Source of the DNA: Agelas oroides
Taxonomy: Eukaryota; Porifera; Demospongiae; Agelasida; Agelasidae
Assembly (NCBI GenBank): GCA_949130485.1
Contig: OX422205.1
Location: 5,731,415-5,795,414, forward strand
Reading direction: 5' to 3'
Length of the DNA stretch: 64,000 nucleotides
Both the position numbers and the translations under genes were made by a program. Shown piece after piece: positions 52,576-62,112 of this stretch (position 1 is the first letter of the stretch; each line of letters begins with the position of its first letter). The notes beneath the pieces were generated by a model, which had not been told where the DNA came from, did not search any database, and saw only the letters and a list, made by a program, of their open reading frames with translations.

Positions 52576-55500
52576 CTATCTATGATGTCCTTTAGATCTT
52601 CCTGGTTTCTTTGGTTTCTTCTTTGTCATAACTGCCTCTTCTTTGTGCTACAGAATACAAAACAAGCAAAACGTTAAAGCAAACGGAAGCAAAGTTATAG
52701 TAACTGGAGCTCCCCCGGCCCATTGTACACAGAGTAGTGGGGGGAAAAAAACAACTCACTTCTGTGTAACATTTGTTGTGGGGGAGGCTGTTTTGAAAAA
52801 GAACACTACCTTTTGTCCGACTCCACTTTCTTGTAATAGTATTCTAGCAACATTGTTGATGTGCTTGAATCTGTCTGCATGAAGGAGAATTCCCCCAAAC
52901 CTGAGAGAAAAATCAACTCTAAAGCTGGTAAATATAAAGGCAGAATAATGCAGTACTCACCACCTTGTAACTACAACCATGGCATTGTGAACATCCATGA
53001 TCTGTAGACCAACAAAAAAAAAAACCCAGATGATGTTGATTGTTGTAGATGCTAGCTCCTAAATGTGACCCTACTGGTCGGTGTAGTGCAAAGAGTAACA
53101 GAGCCATACCTAGCCTTGTTGCCTGCCCCCCTCCCAGCTTTCTGTCACTTGCAATACAACAGAAAACTGGGTGGAGGGCCTATAGGTAGAAAGCTAGGGC
53201 CAGACTTCATGGCTGGCACTTACCTGGAGGAGGTGGAGCAGCCTCCCGCCAGCTGCTGCCTCCCCGTCATCATCACAGTCCTGCTGGAACACTCCCCGTG
53301 ACTCATCATACAATCTGGGGAGGGGGGGGGGGGGGGTGGGAGGATGAGTGCATGAAATGAAAAGTGGCACATCTTGTGGATAGACAATTTGAGCAAGAAT
53401 GCAGCAAACTGCAGCTGAAAACAGAATGTTGTGGGGACCTCATCAGTGAAGTAGAAGGCTCTTCTGCGTTCAAGTGTGCTGTTTGTGCAGATTGCTACAT
53501 CTAAATCTGTTACTGGCAATATGCCTCTAGTTGCTATGACAATAATAACCTTACCGGTAAGCTAGGATGTTGTGTGTGGCTGTTGCAATCTTTCTGGTTG
53601 ATTTCAGCTCTGTCATCACTGCTTCCACCTGCAAACACCACAACAAAATATAACTTTAAAACCGCACCACGACTATCTCTCAGTGCCATACCAAGGCGTG
53701 TGTAAAATTGAGAGCCTGAGAATGAAGCTTGCAGCCAAGCCTTTCAACCTCCAGTATCGTTACATTCCTACCTCCATCCAACAGGGTTTGATTGCTTGCA
53801 GCATTCTACCTGGGGTGAGGGGAGGCCTGGGTACAAGGCTGTGGAAGGAGGTAGCCTCATACCCAGACTGTATGTAGGCCTGGGTATGAGGCTGCGGAAG
53901 GAGGTAGCCTCATACCCAGACTGTATGTAGGCCTGGGTACGAGGCTGTGGAAGGAGGTAGCCTCGAGGTAGCCTCATACCCAGACTGTATGTAGGCCTGG
54001 GTACGAGGCTGCGGAAGGAGGTAGCCTCATACCCAGACTGTATGTAGGCCTGGGTACGAGGCTGGTGGAAGACGAGTCCTACAGGCCTTGCAATCTCCAG
54101 TACTGGTATCAAAACACATCACCGCCATGTTTAATTGTTTGTGCTATCAGAACATTCCTATGTGGAGGTGTAAGGTGCTGACTCCATTTTGTTCGTACCT
54201 CTTGTGTGGTTGTCACCATGGCAACATGTGCCTGGAAAGTGCTCTTCCTGTCAGTGAGAGGTTCACCGTGCAAGATGGCTGGACAAACTGGCTGCAGTCG
54301 TCGTTCTTCATGAGGCGGTGTTCTGGGTGACAGGGCTGCTTCGTTGTCCTCACTTCCAGATCCAGGACTACCATAATCACTGTTCTTTCCACTAACAGGA
54401 GAACTCTTTTCCTCTGTGGCTTGAGTCATAGCCTCTGAAGCAGCCCAAGGCATGTGCATGCATGAGGAACAAGACTCAAAATGATATAAAGTTTTCATGC
54501 ATTGATAAGTGATCATGACATTATAAGCTGGAAATGGAATGGCCTAGGGAAACGCAAGGAATATCGGCTTGAGGATTGGCCTGGAGAATGGCCTAGGAAA
54601 TCGCAAGGAATATCGGCTTGAGGATTGGCCTGGAGAATGGCCTAGGGAATTGCAAGGAATATCGGCTTGAGGATTGGCCTGGAGAATGGCCTGGGAAAGT
54701 GACCGGGAATTGGCATGGGCTGCACCTTGTAACTCTTCAGCTTTGGAGGTGATGTAATCTTTAATCCACTCTACCCACTGGTACACCACCACCCCTCCCT
54801 GGTTCTCACTGTAAGAGAAACACACAATGCAAACTCAACTCGAGAATCAGGAGATACTGTCTGTGCCAAGGCATTCACCGACCTGTAGATTCTGCTCAAG
54901 TTGTCTGCAATGCATAGTGCACACGGGCTATCCAGCCATGGCGCATTTCTGAAGAGTAAAAATAAAATAGGACATGGGCAAATTATATTATGGGGGAGTG
55001 GGGTAGCCGTGTTTACAGGGCAGCTGTTCCCTAACTGCAAATGACTTGAAGCTTGTGGGGCCTGAAATGATAGCCTCGTTCCCAGGCTCCCTCCACTCTG
55101 GAATGAACACTCTAAACTCTTGGTAACTTTTAACTTGCGTCAAATTTTCAATAATTGTGCTGAAATGAGACAAATTGTGCTGGAAGGAGTAAAAGGACTT
55201 GTGGAGGTTCCTACAGCAAATAGTAAATTATTACTCACTTCAGTTCATACTCTGGTGGTGAAGTATTGGGATAGCCTTCTGGAAATATCAGCTGGAAAAA
55301 TATTAAGATGTTTTTTTTTATGTGCAGTAGCCATCTCATCAATTTACGTACAGCAGTAAACAGATGGATAAGTAGATCGATTGATCGATTGATCAATACG
55401 TAAATAGATAGATAGAGAGATAGATAGATAGGTAGATAGATAGATCGATCGAATAGCAAATATATATCGTTTTCTACAGCCAAGCAGGCCAAAAGTGTGG

Positions 55501-55774
55501 CCTATTGGTGCAATCCACAGGCCATGCAGCAGTTCCATGCAGTGATATTTCCATGTACACACACACCAGTAGCTCCAGACCCAGCAGGGTGTTTCCCACT
55601 GCACCAGGTCGTATAGTGACAGAGAACACCCTCCACTCCTCATTGATGGTCCTGAAGTCTGCATCATAGATTGCCCTCAGGGCTTCCACCTCTTCAGCTA
55701 CCTAGAAATATCAGTGAAAAATTCTGTTGCAGGCATTATTTTAACAATAAAGGTGTAATCTGTACCTGGGACAT
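52576..55774 (-). CDS. IMPACT: IMPACT (RWD + UPF0029 domain) GCN2 inhibitor, 11 exons, 316 aa
   Basis: IMPACT (yeast Yih1) competes for GCN1 and restrains GCN2, limiting eIF2-alpha phosphorylation. Exons (minus): 55766-55774, 55567-55701, 55239-55291, 54883-54948, 54726-54808, 54199-54434, 53555-53628, 53224-53314, 52961-53001, 52810-52900, 52576-52647. The first exon codes only MSQ. Residues ~4-125 form the RWD domain (EALRAIYDADF, IFPEGYPNTSPPEYEL, NAPWL). The linker is acidic and Ser-rich. The UPF0029/YigZ-like domain has LTDRKSTFQAHVA, KIATATHNILAYR, QDCDDDGEAAAGGRLLHLLQ and AMVVVTRWFGGILLHADRFK. A basic tail ends the protein (KKKPKKPGRSKGHHR). The length is close to human IMPACT (~320). 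It is divergent with the DM13 gene, 109 bp apart. Confidence 0.95.
53851..54062. repeat. tandem array of GCCTCATACCCAG hairpins, ~53-bp period
   Basis: About four repeats of a hairpin-plus-spacer unit (GTAGCCTCATACCCAGACTG, GTAGGCCTGGGTACGAGGCTG, then CGGAAGGAG) lie in an IMPACT intron. Each unit is itself a mini-copy of the GCCTCGTTCCCAGG element, so the element has become a minisatellite. Confidence 0.85.
54540..54700. repeat. 49-bp tandem repeat, three copies
   Basis: Units contain AATGGCCTAGG, CGCAAGGAATATCGGCTTGA and GGATTGGCCTGGAG. It lies in an IMPACT intron. An open frame runs through it on the minus strand but is not joined by any good splice site. Confidence 0.85.
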
Positions 55775-55883
55775 AACTGCTCAGTCAGTTGTCTTATTCC
55801 AAGATCAAAGTGTGGATTGGGAACGAGACTCTTGCAAAAAGGGCTGGTCATCACAACGTTGACTGCGTCTAATCGTTTGCAAC

Positions 55884-58800
55884 ATGGGGCTTCTCCAAAC
55901 CCTTTTTCTCCTCGCTGCTCTCTCGCTAGTGCAAGGTGGGTACTGTATAGATTTATAGGACTGTATTTTTTGCGTGCTACATGTTACCCGGTGCACGCCG
56001 GGCCGAGCTGAAATCTCCATACGTGCACACATTACAATATCGTAGCTGAGTACACCGAAAGAAACAGTATAAAAAATATATAGTACTATAAAAAATATAC
56101 ATATTTCCTTTTTTTGTTTGTTTGTTTCGGTTAGAGGAATCTTGGTAATGTTGGCCTCTGTATCTACATGTTTGTTTGTTGTTGCTCGTTGCTGATTTTG
56201 TAAAAAAAAAAATTTTTTTCTTGCATATCTCCACACAGGGCAGGACTCAGTTGAGGTAGGTGAGCTACCCACACTAGCACACAGTGTGTCTGGAGTGTTC
56301 TATGTGGATAACGCTGTCACATTCCGAATTGAAAACTTCACCTACGATGGACAAGGACCAGGTATCATCCGATTATATACTATGCTCCAACTTATCTCAA
56401 ATATACCATGCCTTCCCCTGTTTTGTGTCTTGATCCTTACACAAACTTTTTTTGGTGTCGTGCAGACGCTTTCATCTACTATTATCCTCCTGGCATTTCA
56501 CCTGAAATCACCGGAGGTGGGATTGATATACCATTTAATACCACGTGAGTACCTTCCTGGTCATTTCAATAACTAGCACATGGTCCAACCTATATATACC
56601 ACTCCTGAAACACCATCACACAAAAGTGTCAGGCCAGGAGCAAAGGCCCTGAAGCTATTGTACTGATACTCCAACTTTCATATCCAATGTTCAAATTAGC
56701 TACAAATTTCATGTTACCTTGCATATAAATAGCTGTGTTTGCCAACTCCTAGTAATCTTATAGACTAGTTTGCCAACTCCTAATCTTATAGACTAACTGC
56801 CAGCAAGTTTCTACATATAAAGCTCTGTAAATTTCGGGTGGTTTTCTCAATGGAAGAAGGGCTTTGTTGACATTATTATTTTTCCCCCAAACTCGATAGC
56901 ATGAGAACATTTCCACTTGGCCGCCGCTTTAACAGAGAAACTGTCATATTCCCCCTGCCTCCTGGTGTAAAGATGTGCGATATTGGCAACATCACCATCT
57001 GGTGTCGATATGCTAACCAGTTCTTCACCATCATTGAGATCCCACCTAGCATCTTTGTAAGTGCGACTTTCAGAATGGGTAATGTCACAACCCTTAAACA
57101 TTTCGTGCATAATACCCTGGATACCAGATAGGATATTAAAGGGGGAGAGGGGCCTGGGGATGAAGCTAGCCTTGTTCTTGAGTAGCGAGTTGCAGGATTG
57201 GTATTATCATGAAAAATAACCTATTGACAAATTGCTTTACTGGACAGACAACAAACAGGACACTAGCATATGAAACACCAGGTTTGATTGCCTGTGAGCC
57301 TACCCCAGGAACTCTCATTGGCAACCTACCAACAGAGGCCCACGGTGTCTCGGGAACATTTTATGTCGTGGACAACAACACCCTGCTCATTGAAAACTTC
57401 AACTATGATGGACGTGGTCCAGGTTAGTGTATGCTTTATTACTGGTGTGACAGTTGTCTCATGCAATATTATTTAATGTTTACAGAAACAATTCTGCACG
57501 CACTACAAAGTGAGAATTTTTTTTACAGTATCATACCACTAGCATATTTCTACAGATGCTTTTCTGTATTACTACTATCCTGGAGAAACGCCAGTGAACA
57601 CTGGTGGAGGAATCATCATTCCAATTTCACCCACGTGAGGAGCTATATGTTCAGTTACAAACTATATTGTTTACAATACAAACATAATAGCCATACATTT
57701 TCAATAGCCTTGAACTGCCCCCCTGACTTGAGTGGCTATTGACCATAAACCTGAGACAGCCCACAATATATCTATTCTGTTGTTTAGCAAAAAGCAAAGG
57801 GACATCAGCTGCCTTTGCTCTTAAGTGGTTGGAAGACAATAGACACAGACACAGGACTGTAGAGGCCGTCCCTGTCCTACAATAGGCTATTCCTTTGCTT
57901 CTTGTTGCAAAGATCACTAGAACCACAGGCTACACAAGAACAGAAGACCAGAGAATTCTCAACCTTGATGTCTTTCTCCACACACAGTCAGATGAAATTC
58001 ACACTTGGACGTGAATACACAAATGAGACTTTATGGTTCAGGATGCCAGCTGGCCAGTATGCATGTAACATTGGCTATTTTACCATCTGGTGCAGGCAGG
58101 CTAACCAGTTCTTCACTAGGATCCGCATCCCAGGAGACCTATTTGTAAGACAATAATCACCGTGATTTTCTAACCTCGTTCCCAGGCCTCCCCTGTTTTT
58201 TGTTCTTTGGTTTGCATTCAGTATAATACACGGAAACACGCTCTTCCGCTTCCATGTATTATACTGAACGCAAACCGAAGAACAAAAAATGGGGGAGACC
58301 TGGGAACGAGGCTAGTGATTTTCTACATTTTTCAGCAGTGGTGCATAAGATTTAATGTTCTCACTCTCAGACTAACAACCCTCTGGTGGCTAACTACAAT
58401 CGCAGCAAGCTACTGTGCAATACACGTTATACTCGTCCGGGTGTCTATGTGGGTGAGCTTCCAAATCTAGCTCACAGCACCATGGGGACCTTCTATGTTG
58501 TGGACAATAAGACACTCTTCATCCAACTCTTTCATTATGATGGGAGGGGTCCAGGTAAGAGCCCTTGGATAATAGCACACCTTATACACTGCAAAATCGA
58601 CCCATTTGTCCTTAGAACTGGTGAGTGGTATCCGTCATCCCCATCAAGTTTCAAAGAGCTAGCACAGACACTTGCATGCAACTGGCGGGCTCCCTCTGTG
58701 CTAGCTTTACACTTTTAATGAAATACTTTATGCTCGATGGAATTGTGAGGGAGATGATGGATTATAATACCTTGAAATGGAAGTAACTAACTACTCGGAG

Positions 58801-60925
58801 GTTATTTAAATGAGTAATTTTTGTATGAAGTGCCGGCCGGCCATATATGCTGAGCAGGGGCTTCAGTTGATATGATATTGTTGTTACTGAATAGACCATA
58901 GCTAGTCAATTAGGATACCACTATTACCAAATGAAACAACAAATATTGGGTATGTAGTGCCTAGTGTTGTTTTACTTATACTAGAACTATTACTAAAACT
59001 ACAACTTTAGCGGTTTTCCATATTGGTAATTAAAACTAACAACTAACTATTACACGAAAAATGTAAACTAAAACTAAACTAAAGCACATAGGTGTAGTAA
59101 TTATAACAATGACTCAACTACACGTGACTAGTTTGCTACTTCATGATTCGTGATTCCCAGACATCATTTCACATTGCACCAGAGTAGCCTATGGGCTATA
59201 TGACTTTGTTTTTGTCTGAGGACAGTATATTTATTTTGTATGTCTAAAACTTTTGTAAACGTAATCATTAACTAAAATATTGGCTTAACGCAAAAACTAT
59301 AAGAAGTTTGGTCGTGTTATCCAATTACAAAAAAAAACAATCTGGCAGCTGTTCAATTTCTTAATTAAAACTACAAACTATGCTATTACAAAGTTATGCA
59401 TTAATTAATTAAACTAAATCCTTGAACTAAAACAACACTGTACTGGCCTAGACTAGTCACCCACTATGCAGGTGGTCATGTTAGTCCAGTGTATATACCA
59501 CTGTGTTGTCAGTGGCGCCAACCTAGCTACTAATCATTGGGTATAATGAATGACATTGTGTTATTCTTAGTTCCAATTGTAGTCTGGTTCCCATTGCAGC
59601 TGCTGCCAACAACGTGAATTACTTAGTGCGAATGCATTTAGCAGATTCATAAGCATATGGAACTTAAAGGTCAAGTCCTTTCTTTTGAGTTAGCCAATTA
59701 GCACTACAACTCCCCTTCACACTTCCCAACTCCCCCTTCACACTTCCCAACTCCCCCTTCACACTTCATGTATGGTTGTATGACATTGTGTTTCTTCTTC
59801 TTCAGATACCTTTCTGTATTGGTATCCAACTGGGCAGCAGCCTAATGCAGCTGGGGGCGGTAATATCATCCCACTCAGTGCTACGTAAGTGACTCTGAAC
59901 CTTGCATGTACCAAAATCACTACTACAGTACAGTGCAGCTATTGTATTTGTAGGTGGTTCACTGTCAATAGCAATGCATGGAAGATTAAAAATTAAATTT
60001 TGTATTGGACTATATAGTGTTCTCTTTCATATGAAGTCATGGAATTTATAACCCTGTATTTGTCGTTCCTCCAGTCAAGAAGCTTTTCCAAGGGGTCAGC
60101 CGTATGTCAACCAGGATTTCACCATCACCCTACCAGACAATGTGTCTTCTTGTGATATCAACTACTTTACAATCTGGTGCCGGCAGGCCAGGGTGTTTTT
60201 CACCATGATTCAGATCCCAACTGAAATCTTTGTGAGTATGCAATACCGAGTATCCTAACATTTACAGCTTTGTTTCTTACCAGTCACTCCAGCTGCTTTT
60301 ATCCACAGAGCAACAACTACAATACTGCTCAAGCCAACGAAAACCTGGTGTACTGTCTCAGTGAGACCGATAGGATGGTGAGAACAGAGTCATGTTGACA
60401 TTGTAGGGGGACATGATTATGCTTAGTCTTGTGTCCAGCCCACATGCGCCTCCTGGTGAGAAATGGTCTGGTGAACAAGTTACATTTTCTTGCGCCTTTT
60501 CCAAAATGTGGTAAGAACCAATGAGATTGTTCATTCACAGCAGTGGAAAGAAATGTAATAACCAAGCCTAGTTAATTTTTACATAGCACTTCCCTTACAG
60601 CAGTAAAATTTTGCCTCTCTCAAGTATCCAAACATTTTTGAGCAGGTGGGCGCAAAATGCTTTGAAAATTGCTAGGTTACCTAGACGCAAAAGCACACAC
60701 TAGTCCAAGAAATTTGACTTGGTTCACCAGATGGATATCCCTCGCAAAAGAGTAAGGCCTGGGCACGAGACCAGATCAATAATGATACAACCCATGTATT
60801 CCTTGATGCTGTTTTTTATACAGACTGGCGCTACACCAACTGCCGGTGCTTCACTGACAACCTCGATTGTGACTTATCTAACAGTGGCTCTCTTTGTGTG
60901 GGCTGCTGTCATCTTTCGGGTCTAA
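55884..60925 (+). CDS. secreted, membrane-anchored protein with three DM13 domains, 12 exons, 470 aa
   Basis: Exons: 55884-55935, 56239-56361, 56466-56544, 56900-57056, 57248-57422, 57556-57634, 57988-58144, 58371-58554, 59806-59884, 60075-60231, 60309-60377, 60824-60925. Exon 1 encodes a signal peptide (MGLLQTLFLLAALSLVQ). Three DM13 domains follow, each starting GELPTLAHSVSG / GNLPTEAHGVSG / GELPNLAHSTMG. Each has a DGRGPD-type turn, and each ends with the invariant cysteine motif IWCR[YQ]A[NR][QV]FFT. DM13 is found in Skeletor-type extracellular proteins, where its cysteine is thought to be redox-active. The last exon is hydrophobic (TTSIVTYLTVALFVWAAVIF) and fits a GPI signal or single membrane span. 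Each domain uses the same three-exon pattern. Substrate and role are unknown. Confidence 0.88.
58171..58314. mobile_element. GCCTCGTTCCCAGG-family element, 144 bp, exact 9-bp duplication
   Basis: Nearly perfect inverted repeats of about 60 bp run from TAACCTCGTTCCCAGGCC and its inverse inward (GTTCTTTGGTTTGC, AGTATAATACA). GTGATTTTC is exactly duplicated at 58162-58170 and 58315-58323. It lies in a DM13-gene intron. Confidence 0.9.
58555..59805 (+). other. largest intron of the DM13 gene, no gene seen
   Basis: This AT-rich intron separates the first and second exons of the third DM13 domain. It includes three direct copies of a CTCCCCTTCACACTTCCCAA word near 59709-59768. No transposon with clear ends was recognised. 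Confidence 0.5.
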
Positions 60926-61452
60926 GTTAGTCCAAGACACCTTCCAACAGACAATACTATAATAGTTACACATGTAGTATTAGTAGACAATAGGCAGATA
61001 CCTTCTCATTAGATTATAGCAGGAGCTAGATCATAGTGTTTTTGAACAAGATTGATTTTTTTAAATGGGATGCCCACTTGCATGTTTTAGGTGCTACGTA
61101 TGGCATTTGAGTTTGGGCATTGGGCCTTTGTTGTATTGGGCCTTTAGGAGTTAAATACATTTTGCATTTGTCATGCAAGTATATACATACTGGTAGCTAG
61201 CTAGAAAGGTATATACTACTACTTAGTTACAAACCATCCCACAGTGTACTCTGAAATACTGCAGTAAACCACTCCTAACGACGCACTGTCTCTTCACCTG
61301 TCTGCAACAAGCAGCTCTATAATTATTTAAGAACATGCAACTTGAGCCCGCCATTTCAACAGTGTTGCTTGAGATGTTATAATCATGATGTTGATATTGA
61401 TTTTGTGCTGGATGATGAACAGACAACGTTTGATGAAGAACAATCAGGGTTT
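60926..61452. other. convergent spacer, no gene seen
   Basis: The 3' regions of the DM13 gene and UBE2T meet here. No coding exon is evident. Confidence 0.5.
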
Positions 61453-62022
61453 CTACCTATCCTCTGAATCGGGACAATAATGTTTTGTAGCAGGCCCACT
61501 CTCACCACTTTCCAACTGTCTCTTCAAACTCCCCTTACCCTCTTCAAGCTCCTCTTTGTCTTCTTCCTTTGCATACATCTGCACCCACTCCTTTGCCTTC
61601 TCCACAAAACGAGGCCTGTTGTGTTTGTACTCATGGGATATATCTGCCATCAGTCCATCATCTGGGTCGGGTTCGGAGACCAATATCTGTATTGAAGTCA
61701 ACACCGTAGAGATATTGTGTGCAGGCCTCCAGGAACCTTGCGGAGGTGACTTGAGCACATCAAGACATATCCTTCCAGCTGTATCTATGTTTGGGTGGTA
61801 TATCTTTGTGAGAAACTGTACCTGGGGTGGCTCAAATGGGTACCTTTCTGGAATTTTTATTTCCAGTTTGAATATCCCGCCCTCATAAGGGGTATCCTTT
61901 GACCCCAGTAGCTTGGCCTCGAGGCAGTCTAGCCTGCCTTCCTTGGGCCAACAGGAAACGCCGTGAGGTGGGTCGTTTCGGAGTCTCTCGAGCTCCTTCT
62001 TCATCCTTGATGCACGCTGCAT
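61453..62022 (-). CDS. UBE2T: ubiquitin-conjugating enzyme E2 T, 189 aa, intronless
   Basis: UBE2T (FANCT) is the E2 that works with FANCL to monoubiquitinate FANCD2/FANCI in DNA crosslink repair. The UBC fold is complete: start MQRASRMKKELERL, CWPKEGRLDCLEAKLLG, TPYEGGIFKLEIKIPERYPF, the YHPNID motif and the catalytic cysteine in AGRICLDVLKSPPQGSWRP, then LTSIQILVSEPDPDDGLMAD. These segments are specific for UBE2T rather than other E2s. The C-terminal tail is charged (KEEDKEELEEGKGSLKRQ). The start at 62022 is chosen because it matches the UBE2T N-terminus. An in-frame ATG 13 codons upstream (62061) is possible but lies in the shared promoter. Confidence 0.95.
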   Translation of the reverse strand: MQRASRMKKELERLRNDPPHGVSCWPKEGRLDCLEAKLLGSKDTPYEGGIFKLEIKIPERYPFEPPQVQFLTKIYHPNIDTAGRICLDVLKSPPQGSWRPAHNISTVLTSIQILVSEPDPDDGLMADISHEYKHNRPRFVEKAKEWVQMYAKEEDKEELEEGKGSLKRQLESGESGPATKHYCPDSEDR

Positions 62023-62112
62023 GTCTGTCTTATACTGCGCATGTGCGAGGGGGCGTGGCATAAATAGCCTGCTACACGGCGAAACTATCGGGTCCCACGT
62101 ACAGACGCAGAG
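62023..62112. promoter_or_regulatory. shared UBE2T / DOMON-gene promoter
   Basis: Only 90 bp separate the divergent start codons. A TATA-like CATAAATAG lies near 62059-62067, about 50 bp ahead of the DOMON gene start. A CGCATGTGCG palindrome near 62038-62047 resembles an NRF1 site. Function is inferred from position. Confidence 0.4.

Noticed and set aside
53826-54062. Repeat array resembling a CRISPR array
   Set aside because: Repeats and spacers are all near-identical, each repeat is a transposon hairpin, and the locus is an intron of a eukaryotic gene.
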